Origin: Xanthomonas floridensis
GTDB taxonomy: Bacteria > Pseudomonadota > Gammaproteobacteria > Xanthomonadales > Xanthomonadaceae
Assembly: GCF_001642575.1 (NCBI RefSeq)
Contig: NZ_LXNG01000057.1
Coordinates: forward strand, 62,001-126,000
Direction of reading: 5' to 3'
Length of the DNA stretch: 64,000 nt
Part shown: positions 9,423 through 17,511 of the stretch, in pieces
How the letters are laid out: every line of letters starts with the position of its first letter
How positions within the stretch are numbered: position 1 is the stretch's first letter
Notes under the pieces: generated by a model
What the model saw: the letters and a program-made list of their open reading frames with translations, nothing else
Databases searched by the model: none
Told to the model about the DNA's origin: nothing
Made by a program: the position numbers and the translations under genes

Positions 9423-12400
9423 TTACCAGCCGAAACCGGCACCCACGCCGATCGAGCTGTCATCGCCGCTCAGCGCACCGCCCACGGTCAACGTGGCGCG
9501 CGGGCTGATCGCACGCTGGTAGCCCACCGACAACGCCGATTCGCCGTTCTGGAAACCGACACCGGCACCGATGCGATTCGGCGAGGCGATACCCGCCACG
9601 CTGGCGGACATGTTCAACATCGCCGAGCTCATCGCGCCCTGACGATCCAGGCGACGGTTCTGCCGACGCAGACGGTCTTCGATATCGCCCTGATAGCTTT
9701 CGAAGCTGTCGGCCATCGCGCTGTAGCGGCTGTCGGTGTAGCTGTTGGCCGCGGCAACGCCGCTATCCAACTGGCCCTTGTTGACCGCATCGGTGGCACG
9801 CGTACCGGCCGCCACATTGGCCACCTGCCGCTCGCCGCCCACGCTGCCCACCGACACCGTGTTGGCACGATCGGCAACCGAGCCCTGGCCCAGTGCAACG
9901 GCACCCTGTGCCGTGGCACGTGCGCCCTGACCAATGGCGGTGCCCGAGGCCGCGGTGACCTGCGCGCCCTCGCCCATGGCGACCGCATTGGTGGCCACTG
10001 CCGCAATCTGCGTGTTGGCGCCAACAGCGGTGCTGCCATCGGCATTGACGCGTGCATTGCTGCCGATCGCGGTGTCGTTGGGGCCGTGCGCGTAGGCGCT
10101 GCCGCCGATGGCCGTCCCGGTCACGTGATTGGCCACTGCAGCGGTACCCACCGCCGTGGACGTCGCCGCCGGGGTGATGCTGCCAACCGCTGCCGTGGTC
10201 GGCGTGCCCTGCACGCTGGCGGTTGCACCGCTCACGTTGCTGGCTGCAGCCGTTGCAGCGACCGCCGGCACCGTGGCCGAGCTGAGCGACACCGTGCGTA
10301 CCGCAGTGCCGGAAGCCGCGATGCCGCCGCGTGCATCCAGTGCGGTGACCTTGGTATCCAGCGCGGTCAATGCAGCGCCCACGTTGTTGTAGCTGGCGCC
10401 CTGGATCACATAGGTCGGCGCCACGAACACGCCCTGCGCACCGATCGCCGCGCCGCCGCCGAGGAAGCTGGCGGCATTGCTCAGCGACTGGTACAGCTGG
10501 CCGCCGTTGATCGCATCGGTACTGGCATCGGCAATCGCGCCGGCGCCCACATTGACGATACGACGCGTGGCCGGACCGCCGCGACCATTGCCGCTACCCA
10601 CCGACACGGTGTTGGCGTCGTAGGTGCGCGAGCCAGAGCCCAAAGCCACCGAATCGGCACCGCTGGCACCGGCATTGGCGCCCAGTGCCACGGCATTGCT
10701 GCCGCTTTCGCGTACGAAGGAGTTGTAACCAAGAGCAACGCCGTTTTCACCGATGGAATTGGTCTGACGGCCCATCGCGGTGCTGTTCACGCCGCTGGCG
10801 CTGCTGTCCACGCCCATCGCGCTGGCACCGGTGGCCGAGGCACGGCTACCGGAAGCCACCGCCACGCTGCGTGCGCCGCTGGCCGTTGCACCCGAACCCG
10901 CTGCCGTTGCGCGATCGCCGGTGGCCGATGCCACACCGTCGCCGGTGGTCCTGACCATGCCGCTGGTGGTCTGTACGTCGGCCGCCAAGGCATCGAGCTG
11001 CCCCTTGTTGACCGCATCGCTAGCGGTCTGACCATCGCTGACATTGACGATGCGACGCGTCGCCGGACCGCCGCGACCGTTGCCGCTACCCACCGATACC
11101 GTGTTGGCGTCGTAGGTGCGCGAGCCAGAGCCCAAAGCCACCGAATCGGCGCCGCTGGCACCGGCATTGGCACCCAGCGCCACCGCATTGCTGCCGCTTT
11201 CGCGCACGAAGGAGTTGTAACCCAGCGCCACGCCGTTTTCGCCGATGGAATTGGTCTGACGACCCATCGCGGTGCTGTTCACGCCACTGGCGCTGCTGTC
11301 CACGCCCATCGCACTGGCACCGGTGGCCGAGGCGCTGCTGCCGGAGGCAATGGCGACGCTGCGTGCGCCGGTGGCGACAGCGCCGGAGCCGGCAGCAGTG
11401 CTGCGCTCGCCGGTTGCGCTGGCCACTGCATCGCCGGTGGTCTTGAACTTGCTGCTGGTGTTCTGCACATCGGCCGACACCGCATCCAGCTGGCCCTTGT
11501 TGACCGCATCGGTCGCCGCCAGACCATCGCTGACATTGACGATGCGACGCGTGGCCGGACCGCCGCGACCATTGCCGCTACCAATCGACACCGTGTCCGC
11601 GTCATAGGTGCGCGAACCGGCACCCAGGGCCACCGAGTTGGCGCCGGTGGCACCGGCATTGGCACCAAGCGCCACGCCATTGACCGCGCTCTGGCGCACG
11701 AACGAGTTGTAGCCCACCGCAGTGGCGTTTTCGCCGATCACATTCACCTGGCGGCCGACGCCGGTGCTGTTGATGCCGGTGGCCGACGCATCCACGCCGA
11801 CCACGCTGGCACCGATCGCATCGGCGCGGCTGCCGCTGCCCACGGCCAGCGTGTTGTCGGCCAGCGCGGCTGCGCTCTGGCCCAGCGCACTGGCGTTGAG
11901 GCCATCGGCGAAGGAATTCCAGCCGATGGCAGTGGTGTAGTCCGCCGTGGCCCACGCACCTGCGCCGAAGGCGGCCGCGCCCGTACCCGACGCACGCGCC
12001 GGAATGAAGCCGAAGAACGTGCTGCCGCCCACCGCAACGCTTTCATCGCCGGTGGCTTCGCTGAACTCACCCACGGCCACCGCGCTGGCGCCGGACGCCT
12101 GCGCTGCGGCACCAACGGCGGTGCTGTAGTCGCTGGATGCCACTGCGCCGTAGCCCAATGCCGAAGACAACCGGCCGGTGGCCTCGCTATACCCACCGAA
12201 CGCGGCGCTGCCGACATCCGAGGCCGTGCTGCGGAAGCCCATCGCCGTGGCCTGGTTGTCCGAGGCAACTGCCTCGTTACCCACCGCCGTGGTGTAGGTC
12301 GAGATGGCCTGTGCACCAGCGCCGTTGGCGGTGGCACCCACATCGCTGGCCTGCGCATCGCTGCCGAACGCGCTGCTGTTCTCGCCCAGGGCCTGCGCAT

Positions 12401-15400
12401 TGCTGCCCACCGCTGCACCGCCGATACCGCTGGCCAGTGCATTCAGGCCGACCGCCGTGGCCGCATCGGCAACGGCTTGCGCGCCGGCACCCAGGGCGGT
12501 GGTGCCGGTGCCGGTGGCATTGGCGCCCTCGCCTGCTGCCAGCGCGTTGTCGCCTTCGACATACGCACCGGCATCGCTGTCATCGCTGCCGCTGGCCTGG
12601 AAGAACTTGCTGGTGGCCGCGCCGGCCTCGGCAACGGCGTTGAGCTGATCCAGGTTCACCGCGTCGGTGCCCTGCGTACCGGCGGCGACGTTGGTGATCT
12701 GACGCTCGTTGCCGGCACTGCCCACCGACACCGCAAAGTCGCGATCGGCGACCGAATCGGCGCCCAATGCCACGCTGCTTTCGCCGGTGGACTCGGCAAA
12801 GTTACCCAATGCGGTGCTGTTGAGGCCCGGTGCCCACGCGGCACCACCCACGGCGGTGGAGAAATCGCCGGAAGCTTCGGTCGGCAACAAGCCGAGCAAG
12901 GCGCCGCCAACCGACACGCTGTTGTAGCCGCTGGCCACACTGCCCTGGCCTGCGGCGATGCTGTAGGCGCCTGTGGCAGTGGCATCACCGCCCACGGCCA
13001 CCGTGTTCGAACCGCTGGCGGTGCTGAAATTCCCCAGCGCGGTGCTATTGAAGCCACTCGCAGTGGAATACCCACCCAAGGCGGTGGAGTAGTTGGACGT
13101 GGCTTCTGCACCGAAGCCGAAGGCCGCGGCGCTGGTGCCATTGGCGACACTCTCCGCGCCCACGGCAGTGGCCGATTCGCCGCTGGCGCTGGCGAAATAC
13201 CCCATCGCGGTGGATTCGCTGCCCTGCGCCTCGCTCAACGCGCCGACCGCCAGCGACCCATCGCCATAGGCGCCGGCCGCTGCACCGAGCGCGGTGCTCT
13301 GCGCACCGGCCGCTTCGCTCTCGCCACCCACGGCCACGGCATAGTCGCCACTGGCCTGGCTGAAGGCGCCATTGGAGACGCTGCCGAAGCCGCTGGCCGC
13401 CGCGTTGTAGCCGGCGGCATTGGCGTATTGCGCGGTGGCGCTGGCACCGCTGCCGATCGCCACGGCACCGATGGCCGTGGCCTGGCTGCTGGCACCGAAG
13501 GCGCTGCTGTAATCGCCATCTGCGGTGGCATCGGAGCCGGCAGCGGTGGCATCTTCGCCCTGCGCCAACGCGGTGCCTTCACCGGTACCGGCATACAGCC
13601 GTGCGGTGGTTTCGGCGGCTCCGGCCACAGCATTGAGCTGATCCAGATTTACCGCATCGGTGCCTTCGGTACCGGCAGCGACATTGGTGATCTGGCGCTG
13701 GCCATCCACGCTACCCACCGACACCGTGTTGGCGCGGTCGGCAACCGAGTTGGCACCCAACGCCACGCTGTTGTCGGCCGACACGCTCGTCGATGCGCCT
13801 ACCGCAACCGAACCGTTGCCCAGCACGATGGCGGTGTCGCCGATTGCGACCGAGGCATCGCCACCTGCGGCCGAGGTGATGCCGACAGCCACGCTGCCCG
13901 TGCCATACGCGGTGCTTTCCGCGCCGATCGAGGTGCTGGTGTCGCCGAACGCCACGCTGGCAAAACCCAGTGCGGTGGATTCGAGCCCGTTGCCGATGCT
14001 TTCGAAACCGACCGCCGTGGCACCGCGACCGAAGGCCACGCTGGTGCTGCCAAGTGCCGTGCCGTAGAACCCCGACGCGGTGCTGTCTGCGCCCAGCGCC
14101 GTGGCGTAACGGTCGCTGGCAATGCTGTTGAAACCCACTGCCGTGGCGTTGTTGACGTTCGCAACTGCACCGCTGCCCACGGCTGTGGTGTTGATGTCCG
14201 ATGCAAGGCTGCTGGAACCCAGCGCAGTGCTGTAATCGGCCAGCGCCGACGCATTGGACCCTGCCGCGACGCTGTCCACGCCCTCGGCAAGTGCAGCGCC
14301 CTCACCGGTGGCCACGAACGTGCGTGCGGTGGTGGAGGCGACATCGGAGACGGCAGTGAGCTGATCGAGATTGACCGCATCGGTGCCTTCGGTACCGGCA
14401 GCGACGTTGGTGATCTGACGTTCTGCGCCAGCCGCGCCGACCGACACGGTGTCCGCGCGCGTGGCCACCGAATTGGCGCCCAGCGCCACCGAGTTGGCGC
14501 CGCGTGCGGTGCTGTAGTAACCCAGCGCGGTGCTCAGTTCGCCGCTGGCCCAGGACTCCGGACCGACTGCGGTTGCACCTTCGCCAGGTGCGTAGGCGAA
14601 GTAGCCCACCGCGGTGGCTTCGGTTCCCGACGCCTCGCTCAGCGTGCCGACGGCAGTGGTGTAGGTGCCCGAGGCGATCGCACCGGCGCCCAGCGCAGTG
14701 GACGCCTCGCCACTGGCCTGGGTCTGCACGAAAAAGCCCAGGCCCGGGATCAGGTCCACCGGGCCGCCCACGGCCGTGCTGCTGGTGCCACTGGCGCTGG
14801 TCTGGGTACCGACGGCAGTAGCGTAATCGCCCCCGGCGTTGGCCACCGCACCGAATGCCGAGGCCTGGGCACCGGCGGCATACGCGCCGACGCCGAACGA
14901 GGACGCCGCAAAGCCGTCTGCATTGGCGCTGGCGCCGACCGCGGTGCCGCCGACCCCGGCGCTGGTTGCGCCGGTGGTGACCGGCACGCCGCCGTTGGTG
15001 ATCAGCGGCTCGCCGTCTTCGTTCACTGCCGCGCCGCCAACGGCCACGCTGGCCGGGCCGTTGGCCTGTGCGTTGTGGCCGAATGCCGCGCTGTTCTGCC
15101 CGGAGGCGAGCGCATTGGCGCCCACCGCCGTGGCGTTGTTGGCCACTGCATTGGCGCCGGTGCCCAGCGCCGTTGTCGCCGTACCCACCGCGTTGGCGGC
15201 ATCGCCGGCAGCCAGTGCGCTGTCGCCCTCGACGTAGGCGCCCACGCTGTCTTCGCCCGGGGTTGCCTTGAAGAACGTGGCGGTGTCTTCGGCCACATCG
15301 GCCACATCGCGCAGCTGCGCCACGTTGACCGCATCGGTGGCGTTGATGCCGGCGCCGACGTTGGTGATGCGGCGCGTTGCAGGGCCACCGCGGCCATTGC

Positions 15401-15920
15401 CGCTGCCCACCGACACCACGTCGTCTTCGTGCGTGCGCGAGCCTGCGCCCAGCGCGACCGAATTGGCACCGGTGACGCCGGCATTGGCGCCCAGCGCCAC
15501 GCCGTTTTCGCCCGCCTGACGCACGAAACTGTTGTAGCCGATCGCCACGGCGTTTTCGCCGATGGCATTGGTCTGGCGTCCGATCGCGCTGCTGTTCACA
15601 CCGCTGGCGCTGCTGTCGGCGCCGGTAGCCACTGCACCGGTAGCGCTGGCATGGCTGCCGGTACCGATGGCGGTGGCCTTGGCGGCAGGCGCGGACGCAC
15701 CGCGGCCGACTTCGACCGATTGCGCGCTGGCGGGAAGAGGGGCGACGAAGCCGGCGCTACCCAGCGCCAGGGCGATCGCGGCGGCCAGTGCCAGGCTCTG
15801 CCGGCGGTCGATGAGCGAGGCCTGCGCTACTGCTCCAGGGCTGTCGCCGCTGGCCAATTCCGAGGCCACGGTCCACACACCCAACGATTTGTTCCAGACC
15901 TTGCGATAAATCCGATTCAT
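9423..15920 (-). CDS. xadA: Trimeric autotransporter adhesin (XadA/YadA-like)
   Basis: Surface adhesin of 2165 residues secreted by the type V-c route. The start at 15920 gives MNRIYRKVWNKSLGVWTVAS, the extended signal peptide region (ESPR), followed by a hydrophobic core and cleavage near PASAQS; a CAGGAG Shine-Dalgarno lies upstream. The passenger is built of 14-residue YadA-head repeats (AVAxGxxSxAxGxxS) broken by at least eight neck motifs of the form TDAVNxxQL (for example ATDAVNVAQLRDVADV, GTDAVNLDQLNAVA, ATDAVNKGQLDAV). The last about 110 residues hold a coiled coil (FESYQGDIEDRLRRQNRRLD) and the four-strand YadA anchor ending in Trp (GVGAGFGW). Three 492-bp repeats lie inside. Its neighbour order with a subtilase and xps matches known Xanthomonas XadA loci as I remember them. 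Confidence 0.95.
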   Translation of the reverse strand: MNRIYRKVWNKSLGVWTVASELASGDSPGAVAQASLIDRRQSLALAAAIALALGSAGFVAPLPASAQSVEVGRGASAPAAKATAIGTGSHASATGAVATGADSSASGVNSSAIGRQTNAIGENAVAIGYNSFVRQAGENGVALGANAGVTGANSVALGAGSRTHEDDVVSVGSGNGRGGPATRRITNVGAGINATDAVNVAQLRDVADVAEDTATFFKATPGEDSVGAYVEGDSALAAGDAANAVGTATTALGTGANAVANNATAVGANALASGQNSAAFGHNAQANGPASVAVGGAAVNEDGEPLITNGGVPVTTGATSAGVGGTAVGASANADGFAASSFGVGAYAAGAQASAFGAVANAGGDYATAVGTQTSASGTSSTAVGGPVDLIPGLGFFVQTQASGEASTALGAGAIASGTYTTAVGTLSEASGTEATAVGYFAYAPGEGATAVGPESWASGELSTALGYYSTARGANSVALGANSVATRADTVSVGAAGAERQITNVAAGTEGTDAVNLDQLTAVSDVASTTARTFVATGEGAALAEGVDSVAAGSNASALADYSTALGSSSLASDINTTAVGSGAVANVNNATAVGFNSIASDRYATALGADSTASGFYGTALGSTSVAFGRGATAVGFESIGNGLESTALGFASVAFGDTSTSIGAESTAYGTGSVAVGITSAAGGDASVAIGDTAIVLGNGSVAVGASTSVSADNSVALGANSVADRANTVSVGSVDGQRQITNVAAGTEGTDAVNLDQLNAVAGAAETTARLYAGTGEGTALAQGEDATAAGSDATADGDYSSAFGASSQATAIGAVAIGSGASATAQYANAAGYNAAASGFGSVSNGAFSQASGDYAVAVGGESEAAGAQSTALGAAAGAYGDGSLAVGALSEAQGSESTAMGYFASASGESATAVGAESVANGTSAAAFGFGAEATSNYSTALGGYSTASGFNSTALGNFSTASGSNTVAVGGDATATGAYSIAAGQGSVASGYNSVSVGGALLGLLPTEASGDFSTAVGGAAWAPGLNSTALGNFAESTGESSVALGADSVADRDFAVSVGSAGNERQITNVAAGTQGTDAVNLDQLNAVAEAGAATSKFFQASGSDDSDAGAYVEGDNALAAGEGANATGTGTTALGAGAQAVADAATAVGLNALASGIGGAAVGSNAQALGENSSAFGSDAQASDVGATANGAGAQAISTYTTAVGNEAVASDNQATAMGFRSTASDVGSAAFGGYSEATGRLSSALGYGAVASSDYSTAVGAAAQASGASAVAVGEFSEATGDESVAVGGSTFFGFIPARASGTGAAAFGAGAWATADYTTAIGWNSFADGLNASALGQSAAALADNTLAVGSGSRADAIGASVVGVDASATGINSTGVGRQVNVIGENATAVGYNSFVRQSAVNGVALGANAGATGANSVALGAGSRTYDADTVSIGSGNGRGGPATRRIVNVSDGLAATDAVNKGQLDAVSADVQNTSSKFKTTGDAVASATGERSTAAGSGAVATGARSVAIASGSSASATGASAMGVDSSASGVNSTAMGRQTNSIGENGVALGYNSFVRESGSNAVALGANAGASGADSVALGSGSRTYDANTVSVGSGNGRGGPATRRIVNVSDGQTASDAVNKGQLDALAADVQTTSGMVRTTGDGVASATGDRATAAGSGATASGARSVAVASGSRASATGASAMGVDSSASGVNSTAMGRQTNSIGENGVALGYNSFVRESGSNAVALGANAGASGADSVALGSGSRTYDANTVSVGSGNGRGGPATRRIVNVGAGAIADASTDAINGGQLYQSLSNAASFLGGGAAIGAQGVFVAPTYVIQGASYNNVGAALTALDTKVTALDARGGIAASGTAVRTVSLSSATVPAVAATAAASNVSGATASVQGTPTTAAVGSITPAATSTAVGTAAVANHVTGTAIGGSAYAHGPNDTAIGSNARVNADGSTAVGANTQIAAVATNAVAMGEGAQVTAASGTAIGQGARATAQGAVALGQGSVADRANTVSVGSVGGERQVANVAAGTRATDAVNKGQLDSGVAAANSYTDSRYSAMADSFESYQGDIEDRLRRQNRRLDRQGAMSSAMLNMSASVAGIASPNRIGAGVGFQNGESALSVGYQRAISPRATLTVGGALSGDDSSIGVGAGFGW
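10561..12036 (-). repeat. Three 492-bp near-identical tandem repeats inside the adhesin gene
   Basis: The same stretch (CGACGCGT...GGACCGCCGCGACC) recurs at 10561, 11053 and 11545, an exact 492-bp (164-codon) period. Two copies encode identical runs such as SASGVNSTAMGRQTNSIGE; the third and a fourth diverged copy near 15368-15640 are similar. Boundaries are approximate. Such repeats allow slippage or recombination that changes stalk length without breaking the frame. Confidence 0.85.
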
Positions 15921-16100
15921 CGACGCACGACTCCTGAGTTGTTGGGACTGGTTGTTGGCGAGCGCCCACCCTCGGAAGGCCTTTCGGCCACGCGATTCCC
16001 CGTGGTTGGGCGCGCTATGGGCCTTGCGGCGATGGACGGCTTGCGCCTGCACCCTGGATAGTCAAAAAGTGAACGCTACCCAACCATAGAACTGCGCAGA

Positions 16101-16129
16101 GTGTTAACAGTCGCCAAATCGGGCGTCAA
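16101..16129 (-). promoter_or_regulatory. Candidate sigma-70 promoter of the adhesin gene
   Basis: On the minus strand, TTGACG (complement of 16124-16129) and TAACAC (complement of 16101-16106) are separated by exactly 17 bases. The predicted 5' untranslated leader to the ATG at 15920 is about 175 bases. It lies in a notably A+T-rich island (about 16060-16240) within G+C-rich DNA. Confidence 0.5.
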
Positions 16130-16151
16130 GTTTTTGACAGAAAGCGAAGAT

Positions 16152-16173
16152 AAGTGTGCTTTTTGTCACACTT
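16152..16173. promoter_or_regulatory. Inverted repeat upstream of the adhesin promoter
   Basis: AAGTGTG (16152-16158) and CACACTT (16167-16173) form a 7-bp inverted repeat around CTTTTTGT, 25-50 bases upstream of the proposed -35. It could be an operator or a small hairpin; no regulator can be named from the sequence. Confidence 0.4.
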
Positions 16174-16275
16174 CTGCTTGCTTTTATTATTTTTTTGATA
16201 ATTCTTTGGAAAACAGAGACCTAGATCATGTCCTTAGAGACATTTCCAGACTGAATGGCCGCGACTGTCAGGGAC

Positions 16276-16310
16276 AAAAAAAGCCCGCCGGCATGACGCC
16301 AGCAGGCCTG
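16276..16310 (-). terminator. Terminator following the relic protease gene
   Basis: On the minus strand, GCCTGCTGGC and GCCGGCGGGC pair (with G-U pairs) around GTCAT and are followed by TTTTTTT (complement of 16276-16282). This is a typical intrinsic terminator, about 130 bases beyond the relic stop codon. Confidence 0.85.
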
Positions 16311-16440
16311 GTTGCGCAAAACCGCAGGTCAACGAGCGGTCAGGCTCCGACCTCGTCTCGCCTGCGCGATTCCCCGATCCGTGGGGTGCGACATGCGCCA
16401 AAGAACCGGCGTTGCGCCGATCTCCGCGCGCGGTGGCGGA

Positions 16441-16830
16441 TCATTGACGCGCCATCACGCTCACCCCGCTGAAGCGCGGCCCCAGCCGTTTGACGATGCA
16501 GGGGGCCGGCACGCGGGGCGGTGAAGCGCACCGTCTGGCTGGTGCCTACGCGGGTGGACGCACGATCGTTGTCGGTGGCGCTGGGCTCGCGCCCCGGGCC
16601 CACATCCAGCGACGACTGGCCGCCTCCGCCAAAGCTGATGAAGCTCGGCACCGCACCGGCCGCGGCGTCGAAACTGAAGATCAGCGCGTCGCCGGCGACA
16701 TTGGACACCCCGCGTTCGGGCACGTTGCTGCGCAAGGCCACGGTGTCCAGGCGGCAGCTGAGATCGCTGGCGGCGCAGCGGCGTAACGCCCGCGTCGCCG
16801 CTGCGCCGGCATCGACGATGCCGCTACCGG
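16441..16830 (-). pseudogene. Frameshifted 3' relic of a second subtilase with PPC domain
   Basis: Minus-strand pieces match the C-terminus of the intact protease at 7319-9202. GSGIVDAGAAATRAL matches GSGIVDAKAALEAVL, FSFDAAAGAV and SQTVRFTAPRAG match YSFEAKAGAV and SETVRFTAPKAG, and after a frame change IVKRLGPRFSGVSVMARQ matches YYIKLVGAMDYAKVTLVARQ, ending at the TGA at 16441-16443. A second frame break lies just upstream of GSGIVDAG (SLPVPATAPAG is in another frame). The catalytic domain and signal peptide are gone. A terminator survives downstream. Upstream (16850-16900) another frame reads LGDAVNLAQLDRVGAI, like an adhesin neck. Confidence 0.85.
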
Positions 16831-17511
16831 CCGGCCGGCGCGGTGGCCGGCACGGGCAGCGATGGCGCCAACGCGATCGAGCTGCGCCAGGTTCACCGCA
16901 TCACCCAGATGCCCCCTGCCGCAACGTCCTGCTAGCCCCCCGGGCGGTGCCGATCAGTCGCACGCAAGCCATGCAAACCACGCAAGCTTCGGTCGCAGTT
17001 GTTTCCACCCAGCTGTTCACAGCTGCGCCCTTTCTTCGGCGGCAGCGCTGCAACGATGCGTGAGCGAGGATTCCGGCGCCCCGTGCGATGCAACGTCCTC
17101 GCAGGCAGGACCTGATCGTCGGCACTGCAGGCGAACGCCCTGCAGCCCGTCATGCATCCCCGACTAATCTGCAGCGGTGGCCAGGGCCGCACGGCGGGTG
17201 TTGCGTGGATGAGCCCAGCCAAGCGTTTGGAAAAGCGTGCAACGCAAGGCACACGGTACCGAACGCTCACTCGCGCCGGAGACGGCGGCCGCGCGTTGAG
17301 GCCTGTGTAAAACCCGCTGCATGCGACACCTCGCGGCATGCCCCCAGCCTTCCAGCGCACGCCGTGTCCTGGCATGCCATGACGCGCTTCGCACTCACCG
17401 CAACGTGCATGCCATGCACCAAACGCAAACGGCCGTGTGCATCGCTGCACACGGCCGCCAGCAAGACCCCCGCATGGCGCACTCAGCGCATGCGGCCCCT
17501 ACGCATCCAGC
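16831..17511. other. Gene-free stretch downstream of purL
   Basis: About 680 bases with no convincing coding sequence. It holds a possible adhesin-neck relic (16850-16900, minus strand) and the purL terminator (17430-17457). The middle part (about 16960-17400) shows nothing I can identify; short frames there have no family features. Confidence 0.6.
17430..17457 (-). terminator. purL terminator hairpin
   Basis: A perfect 12-bp stem (CGGCCGTGTGCA at 17430-17441, complement at 17446-17457) with a TCGC loop. On the minus strand it is followed by TTTGCGTTT, 55 bases past the purL stop. Confidence 0.8.

Noticed and set aside
10500..15700. Regular repeats that could suggest a CRISPR array
   Set aside because: The repeats are coding, have 42-bp or 492-bp periods in frame, and lack short identical repeats with unique spacers.
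10086..16061. A 1991-codon open frame on the plus strand opposite the adhesin gene
   Set aside because: It mirrors the repeat-rich adhesin gene; its product is Arg/His/Gly-rich with no domain, signal or start context. High G+C and repeats keep antisense frames open.
16101..16472. A 123-codon plus-strand frame upstream of the adhesin gene
   Set aside because: It runs through the A+T-rich promoter region, a terminator and the relic protease; there is no family resemblance.
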